A stretch of 64,000 bases of DNA from positions 372,001 through 436,000 of the forward strand of contig JANUWF010002356.1 of the NCBI GenBank assembly GCA_026120185.1. The letters run 5' to 3'. This document shows, piece after piece, positions 22,318 to 34,559 of this stretch. Position numbers and translations under genes: made by a program. Each line of letters begins with the position of its first letter. Position 1 is the first letter of the stretch. The stretch is from Voacanga thouarsii. Taxonomy: Eukaryota; Streptophyta; Magnoliopsida; Gentianales; Apocynaceae. Below the pieces are notes generated by a model that worked only from the letters and a program-made list of their open reading frames with translations, was not told where the DNA came from and searched no databases.

Positions 22318-22850
22318 TCATCCAAATCTAACAAACATATCTCTTTTAATTATCTCTATCCATGTCGTTTTAGACCTACCTCTACCTTTCCCTCTGTCTA
22401 ACCTATCCTGCCTCACTCTCTCCATCGCCCTAACAGGAACATCCCTCAATCTTCTCTGAACGTGTCCAAACCAACGCAGACGACTATCTCTCATCTTTTC
22501 CTCAATAGATGCCACACCCACATTTCATGTCTAACTATATCATTTCTACTATATCCACACATCCACCGTAACATATGCATATCAGTTACTTTCATTTTTT
22601 GAATATGACACATTTTAACTGCCCAACATTCCATACCATATAACAAAGCAGGTCGTACGACTGCCTTGTAAAACTTTCCCTTTAAATTCAACGGTGCATT
22701 ACCATCACAAAGAATACCAGTTGCACTCTTCCATTTCAACCAACCCGCCTTAACTCGATGTGCAACGTCGCTATCGAGCCCTCTGTCTTTCTGAGTAATA
22801 GATCCTAGATAGCGAAAATAATCAGTTAACGGTATATCTCTACCTTCCAA
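22318..22850 (-). pseudogene. LINE C-terminal region, frameshifted
   Basis: Two overlapping pieces in different frames (22850-22491 and 22521-22318) carry the region that follows RT in RTE elements: LTDYFRYLGSI, KLKGKFY-like, PALLYGMECWAVK, MLRWMCGYSRNDIVR, then LRWFGHVQRR and KTTWIEIIKRD. A shift near 22510 separates them. Confidence 0.8.
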
Positions 22851-22859
22851 AATTACACT

Positions 22860-24251
22860 CTAAGCTATGTTTCTGCTACCACTAAACTTGCATCCCATAT
22901 ACTCTGTTTTACTCCTACTAATTCTAAAACCCTTGGATTCCAATGTCTGCCGCCATAACTCCAATTTAGCATTTACATCGGCTCTAGTCTCATCAATTAA
23001 TAGAATATCATCCGCAAACAACATACACCATGGCACAACCTCCTGTATAGTGTAGGTCAACTCATCCATAACGGCTGCAAAGAGGAAAGGGCTAAGCGCT
23101 GATCCTTGATGCACCTCGATATTAATAGGGAATTCTGCAGTCACACCGGCGCCAGTCCTTACACTTGTACATACTCCCTCATACATATCTTTAATGAGAG
23201 TAATATACTTTATTGATATACCTTTCTTGGCCAGCACCCACCAAACTACTTCTCTAAGAACCCTGTCATAGGCTTTTTCCAGGTCAATAAATACCATATG
23301 TAAATCTTTCTTTCTTTCCCTATGATATTCAATCATCTGCCATAATAAATGAATTGCCTCCGTAGTGGAACGCCCAAGCATAAAACCAAACTGATTATCT
23401 GAAATTTGTATAATGCCTCGTAACCTCTGTTCAATCACTCTCTCCCAAAGCTTCATAGTATAACTCATGAGTTGAATCCCACGGTAATTGGCACAATCCT
23501 GGACATCTCCTTTATTCTTGTACAGAGGAATCAGAGTACTCTTCCTCCATTCTGTAGGCATCCTATTAACTTTATATATCTTGTTGAACAGACTTGTCAG
23601 CCACATAATACCTATATCTCCTAAACACTTCCAAACCTCGATCGGTATACCATCCGGTCCTACAACTTTTTTTGGACTCATCCTTTTAAGGTCATCACGG
23701 ACTTCATACTTCTGAATACGACGAATCCATGCATGGTTAACCTCTTCGTTCGAAAGCGCCAGGCTACCTATACTCGGAACTTGGACTTGACTCCCATTGA
23801 ATAACTTATCAAAATATGATTTCCATCTCTCCTTTATTTCTTCATCCTTAACTAAAATATTGTAGTTTTCGTCATTTACACATTTCACTACACCTATATC
23901 CCTCGTCTTCTTCTCCTTGTAACGCGTCAGTCTATATATATTCTTCTCTCCATCTTTAGTAGCTAACTTTTTATATAAATCCTTGTAAATTATGGCTCTT
24001 GCATTTCTGACAGCTTCTTTAGCTTTTCTTCTCACAACCTTGTATTTCTCAAAATTTTCATCACTCCTACACCTTCCTAAGTTTCTATAGCACTCTCTTT
24101 TACTCCTTACGGCTTCTTTCACTTTGTTGTTCCACCACAACACATCCTTGTTAAGAGGTATTTTTCCTTTAGATTCCCCAAGCACTTCCTTAGTTACTGT
24201 CCTAATACATTGAGCCATCTTTCTCCACATAGTATCTGGATCCGAATCCAT
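22860..24251 (-). pseudogene. LINE reverse transcriptase ORF (remnant, 463 codons open)
   Basis: The longest surviving open frame of the LINE. It includes the linker before RT ([21 protein letters not shown]), RT blocks ([70 protein letters not shown]) and the catalytic FADD at about 22998-23009. It ends in a stop at 22860 where intact RTE proteins continue. A hypothetical-protein call would be wrong; this is transposon coding sequence. Confidence 0.88.
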
Positions 24252-25110
24252 ATCAGAAGACCAATTATCCGCCTCAACTACCTTATTGACAAAGGCTATT
24301 CTTTCATCCCCTTGAAACCTCTACCACCTAATCCTAGGGTCAACTCGAAAGTTCTGCTACTTACTCTTTTTCCTAAAATTAAAATCGAGGACCAACAGCC
24401 TGTGTTGTATAACTACACTCTCACCTGAAATAACTTTACAATCCGTACACCCACTACGAAACCTATGCCTCATAATAAAGAAGTTTATCTGACTGGTATT
24501 TAACCCGCTTCTAAAGGTCACTAAGTGAGAATCTTTCTTCTTAAACCAAGTATTTGCTATGGTCAAATCATAGGCCAAGGCAAAATCAAGAATAGCAGTT
24601 TCTGCTTCGTTTTTAGCTCCGAAACCCTGATCTCCATGAACACTCTCAAACCCGCTCTTATCAATACCTACATGTCTGTTTAGATCACCACCAATGAAAA
24701 GCTTTTCTACACACGGTACACTCTGGACAATCTCATCTAAATCATCCCAAAACTATTGCCTAACCGAATCATCGAGTCCTACTTGCGGCGCATACGCACT
24801 AATAACAGTAGTAATCTTGCCGCCAATCATGATCTTGATGCTCAAAATCCTATCACTCTTCCTCTGTACTTCAACTACATCATCAATAAACTTACAATCA
24901 ATAATAATCCTGACTCAATTTCTATTTCTAACTCTACCTGAATACCAAAGCTTATAACCCCATGGAGCGACTACTCTTGCCTTCTCACCTACCCACTTGG
25001 TTTCCTGAAGACACAAAATGCTAATCTTTCTCCTCTGCATTACCTCAACTAGCTCTGTCAATCTACCGGTTAAAGATCATATATTCCATGTAGTTAGACG
25101 AATCATATCC
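24252..25110 (-). pseudogene. LINE endonuclease domain, broken
   Basis: Minus-strand pieces spell an APE-type endonuclease: KISILCLQETKWVGEKARVV, a stop after SGRVRNRN, DRILSIKIMIGGKITTVISAYAPQVGLDD, a stop, then DDLDEIVQSVP, KLFIGGDLNRHVG and SHLVTFRSG. At least two premature stops and a further break near 24360 inactivate it. Confidence 0.78.
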
Positions 25111-25418
25111 TTGTAGACTATCTTTTTTACCCTACACCATTACATATTTGACACCGCATCCGGGGACCGACACGACACGTTGCTTCCGGACAACGACCTA
25201 ACAACCCTCACATATTTATCACTACACCCGGGTCTAGGAAGTGCAGCGCGTCGCTGAGTAGAGAACGCCCCCACGAAGTCAATTGATTGGTTCATGATAT
25301 AGATGTGACTATGTTTTACGCTGGCCGTCACAAGCCTACCGCAACTCTCCTCCTTTATCTGGGCTTGAGACCGACAATGAACACCACAGACAAAACCCGT
25401 GAAGCTCACAGGCGAAGT

Positions 25419-25502
25419 TATAAAATAATAATATATTTAAATTAAAATAAAATTTTAATTTAGATTGAGAATATAAAACTGAATTCAAATAAGGCCTAAG
25501 TC
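25419..25502 (+). repeat. AT-rich dispersed repeat, copy B, right part
   Basis: Starts with the TATAAAA duplicate and continues 'taataatatatttaaatt' to 'gaattcaaataaggcctaag'. It completes the repeat interrupted by the LINE; the joined structure resembles the reverse copy near 30590-30750. Confidence 0.5.
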
Positions 25503-25893
25503 TTACATATCTATAAGAGTTACAACTACAGAAACAAGATTAAGAATACAAGAAAAATGTTAAAAGGGCTCGATCTTCTTAGAAAACACAAATAGAGACA
25601 GTAATGAGCACAAGGCAAAATAATATGGATTCAAAGGATCCAGCACTGGGGCAATTTGCAGTTGGATGTGTTAAAGACGGAAGCTGAAGTCCTTCCAGAT
25701 TGCTACATTATTCTCTTACATAACTAGATACACTTCTTAGGCGTGCTGTCAAAGGAGAATAAACTTTCGTCGGGCTATATTACAGTAACAACAGCAGGGA
25801 CTAGCATCTACACTATTCTCTAAAGTAAGTAAATATTTATCAATTATCATCTTTGGCTCTACGAGGCTCGTCTTGCAAGTCACTGCTCAAGTA

Positions 25894-28800
25894 TCACAAG
25901 AAGAAGGACAATTCAGGAGCAGGTACAAAGTTGAACATACTTTCACCAAAATAATCATATAGAAGAGGCAACAATTTTCCCACATCCATATCCTCTTTCC
26001 AAGCCAGATCAAGAGAAGATAATGTTTTATACCCTTGACTGGCAACTGTATCTCTTCTTCCACTCATTCCCAACACATTCTCACTAGAAAAACTTTGTGA
26101 CATTGATGGGAAGCCGGTATCTGAAAGCCCCATGTTTTTACCGTATCCCCCACTTGCTCCTGGCATTGAGTTTGCAGACAAAGCACCCATTGGAACATCA
26201 GTTGCTATTTTCTTGAGTGCTGGCTGCTGCATCATGTTATCTGTGCTAGCTTTACGTTTATCTAGAAAGAGAACAAGCAAGTTGATAATGAATAAAAACA
26301 AACTAAGAATGGCTTTATAATCATGAAATCTTCGAAAGGATGTAATAATCGAAAGATGCCGCTGTGAGTCTGCAAATGGTGCATGCTAGTATATTATATT
26401 CCTAAATTACTTGAATTCAGAGGATGAAAAATTAGGCAACCACACAAGTTTTCTGGGTCTGTTCAACAAATACCGATCAACTTTTTAAGAAGTTGCATTA
26501 CTTACAACCCAACACCAACCAGCTAAACCCGACATGTTTGAACAAAAAAAACAAGAGATCATGTTTAAGGAGTTGTTTATGCATGCAAGCATCAAGTAAA
26601 ATCTCTTATTAATTTGTTAACAACTAAAATAAATAGAACAAAACCTAGTCCATACTTGGCAATGTTGGCCTTGTAGTCTTAACTTTTCTGTTGATTTTCC
26701 AGATCTCACGTGCTGGTGGAAATAGTACAGAAGGATTCCGCTTAACCCGATCATACATGCATAGGCCAACTGCACACTGTAGAGTTCATTGCCTTGTTAA
26801 AAATAATGCTAAACTCAGACCAATAACAACTAAATTTCACACTCAAATAACAAAATTTGCTAGTTGAGTCTGTAATGCAGATAATGATAGACCGCCCATG
26901 CACAAACGTATAAATAAGAAATGGAAGGCTAAACGCAATTACCATTAAAGCTCCATATACTTGCCAGGCTTCTAGCCTCTTCATCTCATTCTTTTGCTTT
27001 TCAAGCTGCATTTCTGGCTCTAAAAGTCTCAAATAAGGGTCAATGTTGGGTAGAACAAGCAGGCGAACCTAAGGGGAGAAAAACATCAATAGCGTATATA
27101 TACAACAAATAACTTACTCAATACAGCACAGAAGCAGACAACAAGAACATACCACATTAGGTCCAAGAGCGGCTAATCCTTGAATTGCACCAAAATGTTG
27201 AGGCAAAGCTTTGTTCGGGTCCAAGAAAGCATGAAGCAAAGTCCGTGTCACACGTGGCTGAAGATTATGGTAAACATGACCAAATCTGCAAGGGTTTAGA
27301 TTGCAAAAGTTTAAGGAGAAATGGCAGATCAATAGGATTTACTGAGGTGGAGCTGGCCATCATTGCCATCTCCTATGTCCCTATTTACTATGGTCTGTAT
27401 TCAACATAGTCCTAAAAGTGCGTAAAACTATATGCAGAACTACAGGTGAAAAAAAAATAATAATAAGTGCCAAATGCAATGCATTCTATAACAAGAATAT
27501 CTCCAGTAAGTCATCAATCGCAATGTATGCTCATTGTATACCCTTTAAGAAGAGGAAGCAATAATTGCTCGCAAAGGCCACTTGAGAAACTTGCTTTGAG
27601 GACCCACATATTTGCAAGGGAAAGTTGAGAATGTTTTGCTCAAATAGATATAATGATGTAAGCCAATAAAGGGAATCAGCACCTCTTGCATATCAATGCA
27701 ACCAGGTTAGCGGTGAAATTTCTCAGTTCCCAGTGATTGTCTGATAATTTATTGCCCAGCTTCTTTGCAACAAGACATGTCAAAACAGATGGCATCAACT
27801 GATGCAGCTGAAGATACAGACAAATAATAGGAAAATTAGACAAAAGCATCATAAGCAAATGAAGTGTACACATGAAAATAGGGGGAAAAAATCTAAAAAT
27901 GCAACTGAAGGTCTGACTCCATCTTATCCTTTCTTACTTATTTTATTTATTTATATATTTATTTTTGGAGAGCGTATGACTTAATCGCCTGGTGACATGT
28001 CAGCCAGAACAACAAACTGATTACTGATTTCATAGAAGAAAAACTACCCACACACAAAATTTTGCAAATTGCATTTAACTTTAATTTAGAAAGTCAGACA
28101 TCATTCTCTTCAAGATAACAGGCTACCTCTAAGAAAAAATAGAAGTCCTGAGATGACAAATGAACTTACATATGGTTCAATATGTATATGGGGATTCTGA
28201 AGGAGGCTCCAAACAAGGCGCATTAAAGCAGAAAGTAGATGAAAATTGTTTAAATTTCGTGAAACCTACATGATTGAGATGGTTGTTAGACCACAATTCA
28301 ATAGGAATGAAACAAAATTTTACCATAATTGAATAAGATTTACCTCGCCAGCAATAAAATTGGTAAAATAAGGAACTAAGGGGTGGAGCCCTGAGTCAGT
28401 TGATAAGCTAACAAGTGCTTCTTTGAAGAGAAGGGAGCTAGACCTACTCACAGTAAGCTCTGTAATTTTCTCAAAGTAAAGCTGCAACATCACCAGCAAA
28501 ACAATCACTACATAAAGAAGTTTCAAAATGAGAAAAAAGAGGATATTAGGTGAAAGAATTCATAATACCTGAAGCTCACGAGACAACACATGCTTGACAG
28601 GCAATTTAATGTCAACAGAAGCTCCATCTTCTTTATACTCAGCCTTTCTGTTGTCAGATGGAACTGCAAGTGCAGCAACTTAATATTTGTGAATAAAAAC
28701 TATACAAGCTAGATTACATTTAGAGAAAATTAACAGACCGAGAAAAAACAATGGACAATACTGAATTCATTTAGTATATTTAACCATAAAAATAAAAGCA

Positions 28801-30090
28801 TTTTAACTGCATACGTGTAATGCATCTATGTTCTAAACAGATTGTTATTCATTTAGTTCATCTCCAACTCTAGCATTTGATCTGAAGTTGTCATTTCATC
28901 TCATACTTCTGTCTTCCATTGCATTTCCAGTATTTGGTATAATAGACACTACCAGATAGTCACAACTGCCAGCACCTATATAGCTAAATGCTGTTTTGGA
29001 TGCTTCTTCTTCCTGCTGCATATTTAGTATCTTACAGTTCATGGGGTAATTTTCATTTTTAGAACCTATGAACCTATGAACTGTTGCAGTTGAGTTGATC
29101 TAAGCAGAAAAAAATAAAAAAATAAGTGTTTTATGCTAAGAGAAACCTGACACCCTTCCTCTGGCATGCACTGGGAATTTACCTGATATATTAAAATGCA
29201 TTTTATGCTAGGAATGGCTTCTTATCTCACTTTTCTTTCACCCAATGCAATGTCAAAGAGAAATAACTTAATATAAAGTTACAGGCTCAGACACGAACCT
29301 TCAACAGGAGAATTTTCTGGAATCGAAGGCTGTACTCCTTCAATAGCTAGCCAGTGAGCAACAACTGCAGCGTCAAGTGGTGCTCTAGGTAAAGGAGCTT
29401 CAATAACCTACATAAAACAAGCAGAGTCCAGGGGAGAAAAACAATTCAAACCCAGGGATAACCAAAACTTCTCAACACCTAAAAAGTCCAAAATTTACTT
29501 ACTTGTTTGAATTCAACATCTTTTTCATCAATGTAGAACAAATCGTTGTGCCCAGCAGCTCTTTTGAAACGCGACGGGTCTCGTGAACCAAACCCATATA
29601 TAGGCTGATGAAAGAGAACCCACATAAAATCAATCAAATTACTTTTTGAAAAAGGAGGGGAAAAGATGGGACACCATCCAAGAACACAGAGAGTTGGAAG
29701 TTGAACACAGAAAATGGCTCATAAAGCTAAATCCCCCATAAAAGAACAATAATAATAATACCTCAACGTTTCTTAAGCTGAGAGCACTATCCACATCGTC
29801 AGCCGATAAAGTAGTTCTCCTTGAATGGCGCATGCATTTTATAGCTTCCTGCAATTTCCCATTAACAGCAAGACAAAGAACAATTTAAAAATCAAAACTT
29901 TAAGTTGCTGATTGAAAATTATTAAGCAATAATTTGGAGGGGAAAAAAATCTTGAAGCTATTACCTGCATGATTTCGCGAACACGGTACTCGACATCGGA
30001 AGCAATAGAAGGAAAGACATCTGGGGATAGATTACTGATGCCTAAGCTCTGTGCAATTACTTCAATTGTTTCGTTTGGTACTATGCTCAT
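25894..30090 (-). CDS. TAF6B: TBP-associated factor 6 (TAF6B-type)
   Basis: Histone-fold subunit of TFIID, and of SAGA-like complexes, that pairs with TAF9 at promoters. Twelve exons from the start: 30090-29965, 29848-29762, 29604-29503, 29407-29299, 28663-28569, 28481-28344, 28265-28170, 27807-27683, 27285-27153, 27068-26943, 26776-26656, 26261-25894, giving 541 residues. The N-terminal histone fold (about 1-71) reads [19 protein letters not shown] to [12 protein letters not shown]. The HEAT-like TAF6C domain (about 190-390) includes [53 protein letters not shown] and [13 protein letters not shown]. The C-terminus [19 protein letters not shown] groups it with TAF6B rather than TAF6. An ATG two codons upstream (30096) is an alternative start; MSIV matches the family. 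Retention of intron 11 would add a stop after four codons. Confidence 0.95.
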
Positions 30091-30101
30091 CTTCAATTTC
30101 T

Positions 30102-30590
30102 TCTTCTTCTTCTCCTCCTTCTCCTTCTATGATTTTACATGGAAAATAAATTCATGTGTATAATTTTTAGTTGTATTAATCTATTAAAAGCAAAAAGCGA
30201 TGTTAGAAAATTGGGTCAGAACCGCTTTAAAGACAATGAATCACCGAGCTTCAATCAAAGCTCTCGACGAATCCCCGACTTGGGTTCAAAGAGACGATCT
30301 GCTTCGGGTTAAACGGAACAGCAAAAGCGAACGACGCCGTTTAACCAGGTGTCACAGGCCATCCTAAGAGAGATAAATTCTTATATGCGCCCGGTGCACA
30401 AGTATTTGTATATTGAAATATTGTATAATTTATAAATAAAATTATATACAATATTTGGTATATAACACTTCTTAAGAAGTGGTACAACACTTCATGAATC
30501 CGATACACGTGTACCGAATGTATATAAGAATTTCTCGGAGGAGTAATTAAATTTTTTTTCTGAAACCTATTTATTCAATAAATAAATAAA
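30102..30590. other. TAF6 upstream region
   Basis: A (CTT/CTC)n stretch at about 30100-30128 lies in the presumed TAF6 leader, followed by normal AT-rich promoter sequence. No gene is visible between TAF6 and the SYP5 3' end at 31573, apart from the dispersed repeat. Confidence 0.4.
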
Positions 30591-30750
30591 GAGATAAATT
30601 TTAAATTTTATTTTAATTTAATTTAAATATATTTTTATTTTTAAAATTGTTATTTCTTCAAATTACATCGTATTTTTTTCTTTTAAATCATATTAAATTT
30701 TACATATTTAATAATTTTTTATTAAAATTTATCTCAATTTAATTTTATAA
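30590..30750 (-). repeat. AT-rich dispersed repeat, copy C
   Basis: Read on the minus strand it gives 'gagataaattttaataaaa', 'attaaatatgtaaaattta' and 'gatgtaatttg', the same order of blocks as copies A, B and D. The flanks are too AT-rich to set precise ends. Confidence 0.45.
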
Positions 30751-31572
30751 ATTATTAAATTAAAATGCTTTTTATTAAAAATTTTGATTTACAATTTTTT
30801 ATAAAAATAAATCTAATATAAATGAATTTTTATTTATAAAATATTTGTAATTTTATTATTTATTTTAAATAAATTATGAAATACATAAATTCTTTATAAA
30901 ATTTAAAATAATATTTATATTTTTATAATCCCAATCCAAATACTGTAGTGGATTTAAATTACTGCTACTATTTTTATATTTTGAGCTTACTTTTAGCAAT
31001 TTCTTACATGAAATCAATAATTTCAATCATAATTTTTTATCCCCCTTATCTTTTGAATATAATTTCAATTTTACCTTTTCTTAATTCACTTGTCATTTGA
31101 TTTCTTTTTTCTCACTCTAAAAATATTCACACATTTAGACTGTCTTTAAAAGTTTTTTGCATCAACCTCAATAAGTTCCTGCTTTTCTGGTAAATTGTAA
31201 TTTTCCCTTCTCTCTTTTTTGAGGTTGTTGAAAAAGCACTATATTGCAGTTTCTTATTTTATTCCATATTTGGAGATCTACTAGTTTAAGGATAAAAGAT
31301 TTCCCATGTGTAAACAAGAAGCAGCAAAAAGAAGATCTCAATTTAACTGCCATATCGACAACATCGAAACTGTAATTTAGCAAACAAATTATGGTATTAC
31401 ATGAACAAGGAGCTGAACAAGAAGGCGGGGGGGGGGGGGAATCCAACCGAGTCTTGCAATGTGAACTTTAAAACCATTTTCACACTTCTTTTTCCAGTCA
31501 CCAACTCAATTTCAGTTCCATTGCCAACACACACAAAGAGGAGGATAAGGTTCCAGTTTTGAACCTTCTGTA

Positions 31573-33392
31573 TTACAAATATTTCACCAGGAAAAATATA
31601 ACAGCAGCCAGAACCACAATGCCGATAACGGATAAAAGCATACACATGCAGGAGCAGCCACCTTTGGTGCGCTTGTTCAAAAAGGCCAGCTTCCTCTGGA
31701 CTCGCTGTTCATATGTACAAGAAAATGGATGAGTGAATCAAATAATAACTAAAGAATGAAAAATGACATTTTGAGTGGGGATATTTTCCAGGAACTTAGA
31801 ATGCATATCCATGTCAATCGACATAGCTACCATTCTACAGTAGAAAGAAACCAAAAATCTTCAGTACCTAACTTTCTATGCAAATTCCAGCATCTTAATT
31901 TAATGCTGCCCAACCTAACCCCGACCAAACAGTCTACTCCTCTTCACTTTCATTTCAAAAAATGCTTCAGGGGCAAATACCAGTTTTTGAGAGTGGAAGT
32001 TTCATGACAAATTTCAGTATTTGAGATCCAAATTATAGTTCAGGGACCTCAATCTATCTTCTATTTCTTTCCTATTTCTAATAGGAAAGAAATAACCATG
32101 CACTTAAACACATAAAGCACCCACTCGCCCCCCCCCCCCCCCCCCCACAAAAAAAAAGTGCTTTTCATCTAGGTTTACATCTATAAGCAAAAATTATCAC
32201 ACAACTTCACAACCCAGAACACAAGATTTCACAAATAGCATAAAAAAGCACTCCTACAATCTCACCAGTAGTCGGGATTCTGTAACATCCACATGCTGGT
32301 CCAGGTTATCCTGCAGAGCAGACACCAAGAGGGTATGACGCTTGATTTCAAATTTCATCCCATTAATGTAATTAAGAAAGAATTCCTCAAGAATTAACTG
32401 GGCGTTATGAATTATAAATCAAAAAAATGAAAGGCATACAATTAGTCTTGTATGCAGGTCAAGTTCCTCATTGACTGCCAATGCAATGTGCTTGGTGCTT
32501 ATCACTGTCTCTTCCAATTTCTCCAGACCTTCATCTTGTTCTGTTATAAGTTATCCAACCAACAGATAAGATATACAAGCATACTGAAACTAGACACCTA
32601 TTCAAATAACATGCAAGAACACTTGCCTTTCATAATCTGTCGTTGAAGACCAACAACGCCATTGTTATCAAGGCCTGTTGTTCTACTCATAGCATCAGCA
32701 GGCTTAATTTCTGGCCCAAGCAAACTGTCTCTATTGGCAAAGTTTGACATGTTCAATGTGGTTGCCATCTGGTTTACTTTTGATCGCAAATTTACAAGCA
32801 TGTCTTTGCGGCGATTCATTTCTTTCTCCGTCCTATAACCAACGGACAGATTGAACAAACACTTGTCAAAGAAATTCATGTTTATCAAGATGTAACACGG
32901 AAAATATTGTCCAATTCTAAAATAACTGGGGGAAAAGGACTTAGGATAATAGCTTCTCCAAGACCGATTGCTGACAGAACTAGATTTTAAATTTATATTA
33001 AAAAAATATATGCTGGAAGTGCATTAGGAACACCAATAGTCAATAGCAATCAACAAAAAGAATGCATATCTAATCACAAAAGTCTCAAACGCGTTAAAAT
33101 ATCCAAGTGGCTGAAAATACACAATGTACCGTTAAAAATTTGAGATAATGCAGGGAGGAGTGTGAAAGAAAACTTACAGCTGCTTTCCAGGAATCCTTGA
33201 AAGAAGCGACTGTAAGCTATCAAGTCTGGTTCCTAAAATTGTGATTTTCCGCCTTATGGCAGATGAATGTCGCTGGGCTTCCGGCCCTGTTGCTGGCATC
33301 GAACTCCTTTCAGAGATCATGCCATTGATATCATCGGCAAGTTTTACTGCTTCATTATACTCCCTCACCCATGGATCTCCAGAGGACGCCAT
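31573..33392 (-). CDS. SYP52: SYP5-type Qc-SNARE (SYP51/SYP52 family)
   Basis: Tail-anchored Qc-SNARE that forms fusion complexes at the trans-Golgi, prevacuolar compartment and vacuole. Exons from the start: 33392-33178, 32832-32627, 32540-32440, 32310-32266, 31704-31573, giving 232 residues, the usual length. The N-terminal Habc-like region (about 1-110) includes DPWVREYNEAVKLADDINGM and RKITILGTRLDSLQSLL, followed by NMSNFANRDSLLG. The SNARE helix covers about 140-200 and the membrane anchor about 210-230 (LLSVIGIVVLAAVIFFLVKYL-type). Cys pairs (GGCSCMCM) precede the anchor. The position I align with the SNARE zero layer is His170 (NEELDLHTRL), where Arabidopsis SYP52 has Gln. Intron 2 (32541-32626) has a GC donor (aaag|gcaagt). 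SYP51 versus SYP52 cannot be settled here. Confidence 0.93.
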
Positions 33393-33396
33393 TTAT

Positions 33397-34218
33397 CTGA
33401 AACAAGAAACTGCTGTACTATTGTCAGCCTTTTACAAAGAACTACTCAACCAGAAAGAAATTGGCAAGGATTCTGAATAAGCCCAGCAAGGGAATATTTC
33501 ATTTATCCCGACAGGGGGAAAAATAATAATAATAATAATAATGATGACTTCTCAAAAATCAGAATTCACCTTTTCATTTGGATAAGATGACAATATAACA
33601 TTCAAAAATAACAGAGGAAGTAGGAAAAAAGCTGGCATTATTACAGTTCATCTTTTAACTTTTTTCCATATCATATAATCTAGAAAGTCACAATCTTTCT
33701 CCAAAATCCCATCCCCAATCATCGTGTTTAAATTTAAATTTATAATTATTTATAAAATGAAAAGAAAGGAAAACACCAAATTCAGCAACTTTTTATCAAC
33801 CTAAATCAGGATATGCCTGCATAAGTTAAAAAGCTAGCAATTATCTAAACTAAATTACAAGTAAGTTCTAGAAGCCGTAAATTCAACTTGAGCTACGAAA
33901 TTATCAGAAATTTTTTTTAATATATTTTTACAGTCATCCAAACGGAAATTCCTCAATTCGGCTGGTAAAAAAAATACTCCGAAGCTCGGAATTCAAGCCA
34001 ACTTCAGCAACAACACAGCTAAATCAGTGATCGGCAAAAGAATCTGTCATAATCAAATTAGGAAAAAGGCAAAAACAAATAAAAAAGTCCATTACAGGAC
34101 AATCAAGCAACCAGAGAGCCCGTAGACTTATGCTTATACGTCTCCAAATACAGAATTCAACCACCAAATCCCCGACCGCGCAGCGCCCAAAATAGTGTAG
34201 GAAAAAAGGTTAATCTAC
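33397..34218 (-). other. Leader intron of the SYP5 gene (predicted)
   Basis: On the minus strand a donor follows 34219 ('ccaaccag|gtagat') and an acceptor precedes 33396 ('cttgtttcag|ataaATGG'), leaving only a few leader bases before the ATG. The GC-rich sequence from 34219 to about 34400 is the probable first exon and promoter. Confidence 0.5.
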
Positions 34219-34553
34219 CTGGTTGGATTTGAATCGGCGATCGCGATTGAAGTTCCTGTTTGAGATGAGGCCGAGGGAATGATTGCTAGCCCAAGCGTGG
34301 GAGAAGAGATAAGGGAGATTAAATCGAAGGGAGAGACACACGGCGCCACCAATCAGCAATCACCGGCAAAGTCTGTCCGGCCTCGTCGTCGTCGTCTTCA
34401 TCAAATGCGTTCAGACAAGAACAATGGTACCAAAAAAATTTGATGTGATATCTTTAACTATTAATCCCTTTCCCATTCCCAATTTTATTTTCAATTTAAA
34501 TGTTGACTTCTATTAGGAATTTACGACCACTGCGATTAATTGTTCTTTAGAGG

Positions 34554-34559
34554 GGCCCA
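34554..34559. promoter_or_regulatory. GGCCCA element upstream of SYP5
   Basis: A site II-type motif in the SYP5 promoter side of the divergent SYP5/PP4 intergenic region. Function is inferred from the motif. Confidence 0.3.

Larger units (their letters stand above)
22195..25418 (-). mobile_element. RTE-type LINE (non-LTR retrotransposon), decayed
   Basis: On the minus strand: an unassigned 5' segment (about 25418-25100), an apurinic-endonuclease domain (CLQETKWVG, ISAYAPQ, FIGGDLNRHVG), then reverse transcriptase with FADDILLID, then a C-terminal segment. The 3' end carries the 'ccaaattacttggg' hairpin-like tail motif typical of plant RTE elements. A 7-bp direct repeat TATAAAA occurs at 22188-22194 and 25419-25425 and is the probable target duplication. 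Stops in the endonuclease, a stop after the RT and a frameshift in the tail make the copy inactive. It lies between the FtsZ1 and TAF6 3' ends. Confidence 0.88.

Noticed and set aside
22860..24251. 463-codon hypothetical host protein
   Set aside because: It is the reverse transcriptase of an RTE LINE, with FADD and other RT blocks, and is a truncated remnant.
25140..25409. Minus-strand 89-codon frame
   Set aside because: Lies in the 5' part of the LINE, with no independent gene signal.
32128..32147. Poly-C and poly-G tracts (also at 31427 and 37815)
   Set aside because: Simple homopolymers in introns or flanks; likely slippage-prone or assembly-sensitive, without a function visible.
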